Below, in pieces: positions 55,941 through 64,000 of a stretch of DNA of 64,000 nucleotides; the stretch's first letter is position 1, and each line of letters begins with the position of its first letter. Position numbers and translations under genes: made by a program. A model generated the notes under the pieces. It saw only the letters and a list, made by a program, of their open reading frames with translations. It was not told the origin of the DNA and made no database searches. Source of the DNA: Thelonectria olida (taxonomy: Eukaryota; Ascomycota; Sordariomycetes; Hypocreales; Nectriaceae); the NCBI GenBank assembly GCA_020736575.1, contig JAGPYM010000059.1:62001-126000 (forward strand). Reading direction: 5' to 3'.

Positions 55941-57935
55941 CTAATGCACCTCAGATATTAGGAAGCTTGATGTCTCGAAATCTTCCCCAGGCTGGCCCTC
56001 TTCGTCGCAGTCTTCGTCTGTGCCATCTGCGTTATCTGGTCCGGATATGACCGTATCAATGGCGGTCGATGAGGAGGCCACCGATGAGACCATGGCGCCC
56101 TCCAAACGTTTTCCGGCTAGGATTTGGTACTCTTCTTCCTTTCTCTTCATCTCAGCAATAGCCATCTCCTCCATACGTTGTAGCTCCGCTCGCTTGACCA
56201 CTATTTCTTCAAGGTTCTTACCAAGAGTCGAGCGGAGGAACTGCTTGTTACGCTCCAACTCTTCCACAGCAACCTGAATCTCTCGTCGGAGCTCGGCAAT
56301 GTGTCTAGTACAATCGGCGTCCCCCAAAAGTATTGCTCAAGCCTCGGCATCTAGTAGGAATTGATCTACGCTTTTCGCACAGATGCGATGCCGGTGGACA
56401 GCGGTATGCCGAATGTAGGCAATGGAGCGGAAAAACTGATCGAGCGGTTTTCTGATATGCTCCTTGTACGGGAAACTTTCCTGCTGGCTTAAAAATTCTT
56501 CAGTCCAGCGATTCAGTTCTACGGACTCGGCGCAATCCCATCCATGGCGTTGCAGAGTGTCGGGTATTGTTCGCTTTCCGAAATTGTAGCAAGCAACCTC
56601 CAAAACATTTTGTAGGTGCACCAAAAGCCTATGCTGAGCCTTGAAAGGAAGGTAGATTGGAAGAAGCGGGGGCATCGGGGGTAGAGCTTGGCAATTTGGC
56701 GATATAGAATTATCACTCCTTGAAGAGTTGTCGCCGCTAGACACATGTTGTCTTAGGTCCTCAAGTTGGAGCACTGTGAGGTCTGCACCCAGCTTGAGCG
56801 TTGGTTCGAGGGGACCTTCGTAGGGTATAATCTCCGGCCTGGGACAGCCTTTGATTGATGACGGTCTTGACGTCTCTTCGGCAGTTGGGAGTAGCGTTGG
56901 TGGTGCGAGGGATTCGGCCATTCTAGGTGTGATGCCGTCGATCTGCTTTGTAAGAGCGAAATCGTCATGCAGCCATTGCTGGCATTCATCGTTCGTGCGG
57001 CCAACCAACGCCTTGCTTGGGCTCGCGGAGATCTTGCCTTCGGTCACATCAACCGACTAAAATGGTAGGTAAGTTTCATGATGCGTCACCTCCGAAGACT
57101 GGATTGAATGCTTACAGAAAGTTCTGAAGTCCGACGGTCAAGGGCTTGTCGCCAATACAGAGTATTGTGTACTCGTTCACCGTCCGATTCGACCCATTGC
57201 TTGGCCTGCGCATGCATAGCAAACCTCACGACGTTGATGACGTCCACTTAAGGCTCATCAGTCACTACGTGCAAACAGAAACGAGACGTCAAAAGCCATG
57301 GTCAAACTCACTATGATTCGACGCTATCAGCTCGTTCTGAATGTGATGGGGCTGAAAACTCGACACCCACTTCTTGCCATCGAGGATACCGCAGGCAGGT
57401 AGCTCGTCCGGCGAATACATCCAAAAGATGCGCGCGAAGACGTGGTGCTCGTCCGAGGCCCTGATCTCGAGTACTCTTGCGATCCAGAAGTCCGCGGTCT
57501 GAAGCGATTTGAGCTGCTTGGGTCTCTTGTTCTTCGCTTTTCGTTGCTTGATGGGCGCATTGTTGGTAATGTAGACGAAATCATTGTCATAGTACTTGAC
57601 ACCGTTGACTGAAGGAGACCTGTCAGAATCCTCACATCTGTAAACGTATGCTAATTCTCGCAGTACTCACGAACAAAGCTACGATAACGTGTCATGTCCA
57701 GCCATTCCTTGCATGGCTCGACCGTATAGAAAACGTCCATAGTCTGATGTGTCTTAAATTTGCCCTTGGGTTCAAACGGCGATTGCTGCACGAACTCCTT
57801 CCTGTCATCATCCAATCCATCGCACTTGACCTTCGTGTCTCGCCCTTCATAGGTCGGACTAGCGGATATGGTCGCAGTGAAGGGACAGTTGTCTTGGTTT
57901 ATCGCGTGCGAACGATTCAACAGCTTGGGGCTCAT
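55941..57935 (-). pseudogene. BAH paralogue with lost PHD ligands and an in-frame TGA
   Basis: Exons 57935-57671, 57608-57312, 57246-57116 and 57056-55941, introns 62, 65 and 59 bp, in phase. Exon 3 is 131 nt, exactly as in the neighbour, and all three intron phases agree. The BAH domain is well kept (YNDFVYI-type strand as NDFVYITNNAP, ARVLEIRASDEHHVFARIFW, MYSPDELP, NELIASNH). Exon 4 starts where the neighbour's PHD starts, but the Cys are gone: GKISASPSKALVGRTNDEC then WLHDDF, so only one Cys and the His remain. A helical region follows (FKAQHRLLVHLQNVLEVACY, HRHRICAKSVDQFLLDAEA). A TGA at 56339-56337 interrupts it, and the same frame goes on for 128 codons as a coiled coil (CTRHIAELRREIQVAVEELE). 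Either a truncated gene or a pseudogene. Confidence 0.72.
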
Positions 57936-58406
57936 GATCGATGGTGCAATTGATGACGATAGTGGGAACTGTGCGTCAGCAGCCGTAGGGACTAGAAAAT
58001 AGTGCGGCCCCCGTCTTCCTTTGCTCGCGTATTGATGGAAGTTGCCTCAACAAGCCCCAGCCATTCACAAGGCCAAGGCTAGCGATAATACGATTTCAGC
58101 TGTTCGGCCACCGTCATGGGCTAAGCTAGTCGCGAGAACGTGAAGAAGAGTGGCCTGGAGCAAGGCATTGGTGTCGCTGAATGTAAGGCCCGATGGCAAG
58201 TTAGTAGGAACCTTGTCGGTGACGTTCAATGAAGAACAGAGAGAGTAAATAGGGGTTGCATGGGGGTGACGCGGTCGTCCCAGATGGCGTCTGCGCTAAA
58301 CCACTTACGGTTCCATACCTTGACCTTATGGGTTAGTGCGAGAGCCGAGCAGGTGACCCCACCATCACTGACGGGGCTCTAGTACGATTGATCCTACTAC
58401 GAAGCA
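57936..58406. other. intergenic between divergent genes
   Basis: Likely the shared upstream region of the BAH paralogue (minus) and the 167-aa ORF (plus). No motif recognised. Confidence 0.4.
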
Positions 58407-58910
58407 ATGTCTCCCCATTCTCTCTTTCTCCTTTCGGCTTCAGACAAAGCTGCGTCCATGTTGGCATCCGATGACGACGTGATCTATCAAGGCGCAATAA
58501 GCCGTTTGCATGGGTCTACTGCCACCGCCGCGCGAACCGATGACCCTACTCACCGAGCAAGTGTGTCGGACAAGCCCAGGCCCCGCCGCCACTGCCGACA
58601 CCACCAGACGACCGTCCCTTTCGAAGTCAGAAACAAATACGTCGTCTTAGGTTCGGTACGGAACTGGGATAAGCCAACCCCTCGGCCATTCGTTATTGGG
58701 TTCTTTGGTAGAGCGGGCCGCTTCCATCGCCGAAGGGGGCGCGAAGGACCTGAGGCTTTGATGAAGCGTCCTTCATCTGTGTCCATTGATCACGACGAAG
58801 TTGAATACCAGCGCTCATTTCGGGGAATGTCGCATGAACAAGTTCGGTCAGAGGTGTTGCGACTTTTGGTTAGAAAGTTTGGACCATTTTTGGGACCTGG
58901 CGAAATATGA
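58407..58910 (+). CDS. 167-aa protein with a diverged GYWK-like domain
   Basis: The C-terminal part (residues about 73-155) runs KYVVLGSVRNWDKPTPRPFV, IGFFGRAGRFHRRRGRE, VSIDHDEVEYQRSFRG and HEQVRSEVLRLL. Its order of hydrophobic strand, short gap, VIGFFG, Arg-rich strand, 'EVEYQ' and final helix parallels the two domains of the protein at 50.4-52.3 kb (GYWK..AVYGILG..EVEFEEHL..EIKEYCRV), though identity is low. The N-terminus is Arg/His-rich. It lies next to the BAH pair. It could be a reduced paralogue or an unrelated orphan. Confidence 0.45.
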   Translation: MSPHSLFLLSASDKAASMLASDDDVIYQGAISRLHGSTATAARTDDPTHRASVSDKPRPRRHCRHHQTTVPFEVRNKYVVLGSVRNWDKPTPRPFVIGFFGRAGRFHRRRGREGPEALMKRPSSVSIDHDEVEYQRSFRGMSHEQVRSEVLRLLVRKFGPFLGPGEI

Positions 58911-59156
58911 GACGTGAGACGGCCGTTATATCGAGACGGAATAAACCTGAAATGAAGTTACGTTGGAAGATGGCTGTGCCGGAGTCTCCTTCGACCGCAA
59001 ACTCGAGTTCAACCATATATATAATGTATACATAAATGCACAACACAAGCGAGTGTGATCATCCAACACATTGATGGGGGCTTTGCAGGAAGCGCATCTC
59101 ATCGAACGTCATCATGCCAACATCGAGGCACCACGAGACCTACTTATACGCAAAAG

Positions 59157-59174
59157 CGCTTATCATGTACGTTA
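59157..59174 (-). repeat. Fot terminus remnant with TA target
   Basis: The minus strand reads TA then ACGTACATGATAAGCG, identical to the first 16 bases of the Fot element at 3277 with the TA target. Beyond 16 bases the sequence differs, so it is either a deleted Fot copy or the end of a related pogo family. Confidence 0.7.
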
Positions 59175-61811
59175 TTCATTAACCGTCATTGCGCTCCCGT
59201 TCAGCATCTTGCGTCTTTTCGCGCCACTATCGTCCACCCGATCTTCCAACGAGTCTACTCGATCCGAGAGCACCCTTACCCGTTCTGTGACGCTCCCTGG
59301 CAGGATAGCTGCAATATGTTCCACAATCTCCGAATACATTTGCTTGGTCGTGAAGTTGCTTGCCCAGTTGTCCAAGTGTAGGATCTGGAACTGCAGCGTG
59401 TGCAGCGCACCAAAGTATTCGCCTTTTGTACTAGCCAGGCCGGCCTCCAACTGCATAACCTGCTGCCCAAGCTTGTCCGCATCCTTCTTGATCCCATCAA
59501 CCGTTCGTTCTGTTGACACGGTGCTCGCATTCAAGTTGCCGAATTTATCGTCCATTTTTTGGTCCATCCTTGTCACTCTGGTGTCAAGATCCTGGACTTT
59601 GCCGTCTACTTCCTTGAGTCTCTTGTCCATGTCCTCTAGGCCCTTGCGCTCTTCTGTCAGGAAGCCTCCCAAGTTCTCCGCAACACCGTGAAGTCTCTTT
59701 TGGAAATTGGCCGTTAGGTTCTTGTCCATTGTAAGGAACAGAGGCATCACAATTTCGCGCACTTCTGCTTCCCCCATGGAAAGAGGGGCATCAACTCTCT
59801 CCCGGCCAGGTCCACTTAACTCCATTTCTGTTTGCCATTGTTGAAGTTTCGAGATATCCTTTGACATTTCGTCAAACTTGGGGGCGTCACTAGCCAATGT
59901 CTTGAGAGTTGGGAGATACTTTGTCAGGTCCTCCAAGTCAGGATCCCTATCTCGTGCCTGTTGAATAGCAGGGAGCTTGCTAACAAGTTCTTCGGCGTCC
60001 CTGTATATGGAAGATAGTTCCTCGAGCTGTGCTGGCACCTTGTCCAATTCTTTTTTCAGAGTTGCGGAATTTCCTAATGCCTGCTCAAGATCAGGTAACT
60101 TGTTTGATAACTCTTCAAGTAACGGCGTCCTCTTCAACAGCTCCTCGTGTATCGTGGAATTGCCGAGTAGCTGCTCGAGAACAGGTAACTTGTTTGACAA
60201 CTCTTCAAGTAACGGCGTCGTTTTTAACAGTTCCTCGTGTATCGTAGATTTGCTGAGTAGCTGCTCGATAACAGGCAGATGGTCTGAGAAAGTCGCCAGG
60301 GGAGCGGCCATGCTTTGCGTCTTTCCTAATATCTCCTCGAGACCAGACAGCTTTCCTGTCAACTCCTCAAGAGCAGACAGCCTCCCTGGCACCTCTTCAA
60401 GAAGTGCGATTTTCGTGGATTCCCTAAGCAGCTGCTCAAGGGCAGGCAGCTTGCTCAATATCTCGTCAAGGGTTGTAGGTTTGCTTAGCAGTTGCTCGAA
60501 AGCAGGCACCTTGTTTGACAAGTCCTCAATGACACTGTATTTGCTGATCAACAGCTTGAGAGTGGGTAGTTTGACTGCTAGCTCTTTCAGGGGTACGGAC
60601 TTGCTTAGCAGCTGCTTAATAGCTGGCGCCTGGTCTGACAACCCTTCAAGGGCGGACATCTGCTTGGATAACTCTTGGACACTTGCAAGCTTCTCCGGCA
60701 CCTCTTCAAGGTTCGACAGTTTGTTCGAGAACCGTTTTTGGAAGGACTTGACATCCTGAAGTGCCGAGTCAAGCTGACTTTGGATAGCAGCGATCTTGGC
60801 GTTTTGATCCTCAATGAGCTGCTTCTCGGGAAGTGCCCGATTTGGTGGTTTTGGTGACTCTGATTTCTTGGCAGAACCATCCTTGGCGGGATTCTTCTTC
60901 ACCTTATCGAGGGAGGAAAACCGGAGGTTCATCGCGGCCAGGCCACCGTCGTGTTTCCGCTCGAGCTGGTCTTGCTTTTTTCCCAAGCTTTTGTGTTTTT
61001 GTGACATCTCGGATATTTCTTTCTTCAGCGCATAAGTCTCAGACTCTAGTCGCTGCTCGTATTGAGTCTTGATGGTGTTCAATTCAGACTCAAAGTGGGT
61101 TTTGAGCTTCTGTATCTCCTCGCCGATTGTGGTTTTGACAGCCATCTGGTTCTTTGCGTCGTCTGTTTGAGCAGCTTGAGCTGGCACAGGTTGGGCTGCT
61201 GTAACGCGGCCATATTCAGTGCTTAGCTTTTGGTCCAGGGTCTCAATGCTCTGGTTACAATCATTCAGATCTTTCTCGGCGTTCTTGATGTCAGATTGAA
61301 ACATGGTGACCACAGTCGCATATTCCGTGTGTCTGGAACCAGAGCGTTCTCGATCTTCTCGTAGTTTCTTGAGCTTCTTTTCTGCATCATGCTTCCTTTG
61401 ACACCAATACGCCTTTTCACATATGAGATTTGTAAAGTCTATCGTGCCAGGATCTCCTTTGGAGCCTACTTGGTAAGAAGGTCGTGCTGTGGACGCTGTT
61501 GGTGATGTGTTATTAGATGAGTGAGTACCCGGGTGTTTCCACGTACCACGATCCGACCCTTGCTCAGGCTTTACGGGAGTTGACATGGACGAAAAGGATC
61601 TCCGAGGCGGAGGTGAGTAGGACCGATAACTGTCCGCATCGCGATCCCGGTCCCGAGGATGAGTGTAGTCATCCCGGTAGCCTGAAGCTCGACGTTGAAA
61701 ACGGGGGGATCTTTGCGATCGATCTGGACTGCGACTCCTGTAGTCGCTTTCTCTGGCAGGAGGGCGGCCCGGAGCGGTGCCTCGCCGTTTGAAGTCGGGG
61801 CGCTTGCTCAT
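59172..61811 (-). CDS. long coiled-coil protein with 30-residue repeats
   Basis: The start is taken at 61811 (MSKRPDFKRRG), giving 879 aa; the longer frame to 62006 looks like 5' UTR. The N-terminus (about 120 aa) is rich in Arg/Ser/Pro/Tyr (DRDRDADSYRSYSPPPRR), a disordered type seen in RNA- or chromatin-associated proteins. A predicted coiled coil follows, then a repeat array: units of about 30 residues of the form LP-x-LEQLL-x-NSTIHEELL-x3-PLLEELSNK, two adjacent units almost identical. A C-terminal coil with D-K-R-L-type heptads (GLEDMDKRLKEVDGKVQDL) and a basic end (AKRRK) closes it. The stop codon (59174-59172) is TA plus the first base of a Fot-like terminus. Function unknown; probably a scaffold. 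Confidence 0.7.
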   Translation of the reverse strand: MSKRPDFKRRGTAPGRPPARESDYRSRSPDRSQRSPRFQRRASGYRDDYTHPRDRDRDADSYRSYSPPPRRSFSSMSTPVKPEQGSDRGTWKHPGTHSSNNTSPTASTARPSYQVGSKGDPGTIDFTNLICEKAYWCQRKHDAEKKLKKLREDRERSGSRHTEYATVVTMFQSDIKNAEKDLNDCNQSIETLDQKLSTEYGRVTAAQPVPAQAAQTDDAKNQMAVKTTIGEEIQKLKTHFESELNTIKTQYEQRLESETYALKKEISEMSQKHKSLGKKQDQLERKHDGGLAAMNLRFSSLDKVKKNPAKDGSAKKSESPKPPNRALPEKQLIEDQNAKIAAIQSQLDSALQDVKSFQKRFSNKLSNLEEVPEKLASVQELSKQMSALEGLSDQAPAIKQLLSKSVPLKELAVKLPTLKLLISKYSVIEDLSNKVPAFEQLLSKPTTLDEILSKLPALEQLLRESTKIALLEEVPGRLSALEELTGKLSGLEEILGKTQSMAAPLATFSDHLPVIEQLLSKSTIHEELLKTTPLLEELSNKLPVLEQLLGNSTIHEELLKRTPLLEELSNKLPDLEQALGNSATLKKELDKVPAQLEELSSIYRDAEELVSKLPAIQQARDRDPDLEDLTKYLPTLKTLASDAPKFDEMSKDISKLQQWQTEMELSGPGRERVDAPLSMGEAEVREIVMPLFLTMDKNLTANFQKRLHGVAENLGGFLTEERKGLEDMDKRLKEVDGKVQDLDTRVTRMDQKMDDKFGNLNASTVSTERTVDGIKKDADKLGQQVMQLEAGLASTKGEYFGALHTLQFQILHLDNWASNFTTKQMYSEIVEHIAAILPGSVTERVRVLSDRVDSLEDRVDDSGAKRRKMLNGSAMTVNE
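60070..60260 (-). repeat. 90-bp tandem duplication in the coiled-coil gene
   Basis: Two near-identical 90-bp units encode STIHEELLKTTPLLEELSNK and STIHEELLKRTPLLEELSNK with their LP-x-LEQ continuations. More diverged units extend on both sides (about 59900-60640). Confidence 0.85.
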
Positions 61812-62006
61812 GGTCACCAGATCACTGCACCCGCAATGATGAGAGCGTTCGTGTAGATTGATATGTAATGCGAGACAAAGTGCACGACTGATGATCACTG
61901 TCGCGACGATTGGCGCGCGAAGATCAGCTGGAAGGATTACGTGGGTGTCGCGTTGGCGAGGGCCGATTGGACACTTTAGCGGGGCCTTTATCAATAGGAT
62001 ATCCAC

Positions 62007-62389
62007 GGCGACCTATTGGTGGCGGATTCAGCGGCTTAGCGCCACAACACCGCCAAATCGCGTCCGTGCCCTCAGCAACTTCCAATGCCTTTCGGTACGA
62101 AAGGTCTTCTTAAGCTCTGGGATTTTTCACCCCCGAAATTTGGCCCCCCCCCTTGCAAAATTACCGGATTAAGCGAGCGCAACTGCACCTCCTAATTGGT
62201 CCAAATCCCCCCACTCTCATTTGGCACAAATCCTCTGCCTGAGTTAGGTGAAATCTATCAACTACATTAGAACGGATTTTTAATATATATATTGGTCCTC
62301 TATCGTCCCGCTTCTACTACCAAAAACCCATCATCTATCAATACATACCTGACTGTTCCTTGGATTTGCTATCTAAATTATAAACTATA
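62007..62389. other. intergenic between coiled-coil gene and Helitron relic
   Basis: AT-rich in its right half; no gene seen. Confidence 0.5.
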
Positions 62390-62755
62390 TTATTGCTCGT
62401 ATTGTGCGGATGGGTTCAATAATGATAACCGGGCCTCGTTTACTGTTCTCCCGCACAATTGTTCCAGCCTAGCCTCGCCATCAAACATTTCCTGTGATAT
62501 TTTATTCCCGACTATATCCTCCACACGCGCCTTTGACAGCAATATAATACCATCCAGCGATTTGCACCGCGATAGCTGCACATACAGGCTATATGGATCG
62601 CACTTTCCTGCCTCGAGTTGTCCAGTCTTGGTATTCAGCTTTGTTCCGGTTCCTCGCAGCTCCAGCGCAACCTGGAGGAGGGTTTCGCCTTGGATTTTGT
62701 AATCGGTGCATGCGAATGCCGCAGTGCAGGGAAGTCCTCGGCGGCAGGCTTGCAA
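62390..62755 (-). pseudogene. Helitron Rep/helicase, C-terminal end only
   Basis: The minus frame encodes the end of the PIF1-like helicase of Helitrons: FACTDYKIQGETLLQVALEL (with the invariant Gln-Gly of the last helicase motif), then CDPYSLYVQLSRCKSLDGI (motif VI with its Arg), then a short C-terminal tail to the stop at 62390. The HUH Rep domain and helicase motifs I-V are absent. The frame ends sharply at 62755, where AAATC-type repeats begin. Helitron helicases unwind DNA during rolling-circle transposition. This copy cannot. Confidence 0.85.
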
Positions 62756-62880
62756 ACAAATAAATCAAATCCAAATCTATTCAAATCAAATCAAATTTAA
62801 CCAAATCAAATCAAATCAAATCGGGGTAAATTTTATCCAAATCAAATCAAATTGCAAAGCCCAGATTTATTTGGATATTT
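62756..62880. repeat. AAATC-rich repeat array, likely hAT subterminal repeats
   Basis: Many irregular copies of CAAATCAAAT lie between the helicase break and the hAT gene, with a few reverse copies at the right (GATTTATTTGGAT, ATTTGGTTATTTGGAT). Subterminal short repeats in both orientations are typical of hAT ends. Confidence 0.6.
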
Positions 62881-63168
62881 GGTTATTTGGATAAGCGCCC
62901 CTCGTGCGGTCTGGCCCAATCACTGTCCGCCATTTGCCTAGTCGAACCAGCCACCCTGCGTACCGTCCGAGGGTTTGTTTTTTTGCATGCCGCATAGCAG
63001 GTTTGCTTTTAACAAGTCGCGGTAATTATGGAAATATATATATTGAGCCTGTATCGGCCCTGTTGTGGTGAATAGTTCAGTGAATTCATCTGGCTATTCC
63101 ACGGTTACTCCAGTCCACAAGCATTGCAGCTGATCTGAAAGTCTTGGCAGCCTTTGCCGCTACTCGAC

Positions 63169-64000
63169 ATGGCACAATCTCCGAACACCGACAGGGAATC
63201 ATCCACTGTTCTTTCTACCGCCCACAGCGGCCTTGACAGCCCCACCAACTTCAATCCATCCGAGGCCAACAGAGAGGCGACAGTTGATGCGTCCTCCTCA
63301 GTCGACTACACCGGTTACGAAGGCATCGATTGGAACCGCCTTCCAGGCTATTACATTCGCAAACATAGAAGGAGACTGCGGACGGGATGGGTGTGGGAGT
63401 ATGGATACGATATCGAGAAAGACGGCACAGGCCGACGCTTTTGGCTCTGCAAGGAGTGTCATAGAAAGAAGGTTATGACCACGCACATGTACGATGCTGC
63501 ATCCACAAGCCAAGCAAACAGTCACATGAAAATTGTCCACCGCATCAACAAAGAGGGACCAGTGTTGCCGCAGAGGAAGAAACAACGGACGCTTTTTGAT
63601 ATGGCAGATCTGGACTCTCATCGACCAAAGGACCAAACTGTGATGAATGCTTTTATAGCGTCATTCGATCCTATCCATTTTCAACGGTTGCTCATTCGAT
63701 GGGTGGTCTGCGATAATGTCCCGTTTAATAAGCTTGAAAGTCCCTATTTCCGCGACCTTATGGGATACTCGAATGGTGCGATTATCAAGTCAGGGAGTCT
63801 CCCAACTCACAGCACAATGCGTGAATGGATTGTGCGGTCGTTTAATCGCCATAAGGGCGTTGTGACAGAGCTTCTCGGTCGCTCATTGAGCCGGGTTAAT
63901 ATCTCCTTCGACGCCTGGACCTCCCGCAAGTTTACCTCCCTTCTTGGTCTTACTGTGCATTTCCTTGACGAAGAAGGGAAGTTCTGCACATTCCTCCTTG
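63169..64000 (+). CDS. hAT transposase, N-terminal part (runs off the window)
   Basis: From the ATG at 63169 the frame is open for 277 codons to the window end. A BED-type zinc finger lies at about residues 58-130 (aromatic WVWEYGYD, then FWLCKECHRKK, then SHMKIVHR). It is followed by the conserved N-terminal hAT region (FDPIHFQRLLIRWVV, FNKLESPYFRDLMGY, THSTMREWIVRSF) and the first catalytic Asp block (VNISFDAWTSRKF, LLGLTVHFLDEEG). No stop or shift is present, so the copy may be intact. It would encode the enzyme for cut-and-paste movement with 8-bp target duplication. Confidence 0.88.
   Translation, partial: MAQSPNTDRESSTVLSTAHSGLDSPTNFNPSEANREATVDASSSVDYTGYEGIDWNRLPGYYIRKHRRRLRTGWVWEYGYDIEKDGTGRRFWLCKECHRKKVMTTHMYDAASTSQANSHMKIVHRINKEGPVLPQRKKQRTLFDMADLDSHRPKDQTVMNAFIASFDPIHFQRLLIRWVVCDNVPFNKLESPYFRDLMGYSNGAIIKSGSLPTHSTMREWIVRSFNRHKGVVTELLGRSLSRVNISFDAWTSRKFTSLLGLTVHFLDEEGKFCTFLL

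Noticed and set aside
59977..60759. 260-codon plus-strand ORF with repeats
   Set aside because: Its repeats are the antisense image of the 30-residue repeats of the coiled-coil gene.
62756..62880. Regular AAATC words considered as a CRISPR array or centromere-like satellite
   Set aside because: No spacer structure, irregular spacing, and a better fit to hAT subterminal repeats in a fungal genome.
1..64000. tRNA, rRNA and telomere repeats
   Set aside because: By eye I found no convincing tRNA B-box with a matching cloverleaf, no rRNA, and no TTAGGG arrays; a tRNAscan run would settle this.

Overview
The window looks like accessory, transposon-rich DNA of a filamentous ascomycete, most likely a Fusarium-type hypocrealean fungus. 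The reasons are short introns (47-80 bp) with GT..AG borders and CTAAC-like branch sites, a NsdD-type GATA factor, a fungal PI-PLC and BAH/PHD proteins, together with the mobile-element mix typical of Fusarium accessory chromosomes: Fot/pogo, Hop-type MULE, Tad-clade LINEs, copia, hAT, Helitron and a tyrosine-recombinase (DIRS-type) retroelement. Species and chromosome cannot be fixed from the sequence alone.

Layout. 0-9.5 kb: a LINE tail, an HLH protein gene with a degenerate basic region, a nearly intact Fot element (3277-5354), a Hop relic, a small four-helix membrane protein and a copia relic. 10-21 kb: host-type genes, namely a 519-aa membrane protein, a C2H2 zinc-finger gene broken by offsetting frameshifts, a LINE scrap, an F-box/Cys-rich protein, a broken conserved gene and a full-length phospholipase C. 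21-32 kb: mostly decayed sequence with a coiled-coil pseudogene carrying TAG-x-TAG stops, a pair of about 320-bp direct repeats, a LINE body and a hAT relic. 32-40.6 kb: LINE tail, then a complete Hop MULE with 99-bp identical terminal inverted repeats, then a decayed DIRS-type element (gag, RT-RNase H, tyrosine recombinase). 41-48.8 kb: a small Cys-rich ORF, a spliced nsdD-like GATA gene and another LINE relic. 49-62 kb: the most gene-like accessory island, with a protein carrying two copies of a 'GYWK' domain, two BAH paralogues in tandem with matching intron positions (one with an intact PHD finger, one whose PHD ligands are lost), a diverged single-domain GYWK relative, and a long coiled-coil repeat protein whose stop codon lies on a Fot terminus. 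62-64 kb: the end of a Helitron helicase, apparently cut by an intact hAT element that runs off the window.

How it fits together. The passenger genes are biased to regulators (HLH, C2H2, GATA, F-box, PLC, BAH/PHD), which matches the known enrichment of regulators on Fusarium accessory chromosomes. Element ages differ: the Hop copy looks recent, while the LINE, copia and DIRS copies carry stops, several of them CAG-to-TAG or TGG-to-TAG, which would fit C-to-T mutation of the repeat-induced type. The candidate for a little-described system is the 50-62 kb chromatin-like cluster (BAH/PHD pair, GYWK proteins, repeat coiled coil). Its function is inference only.
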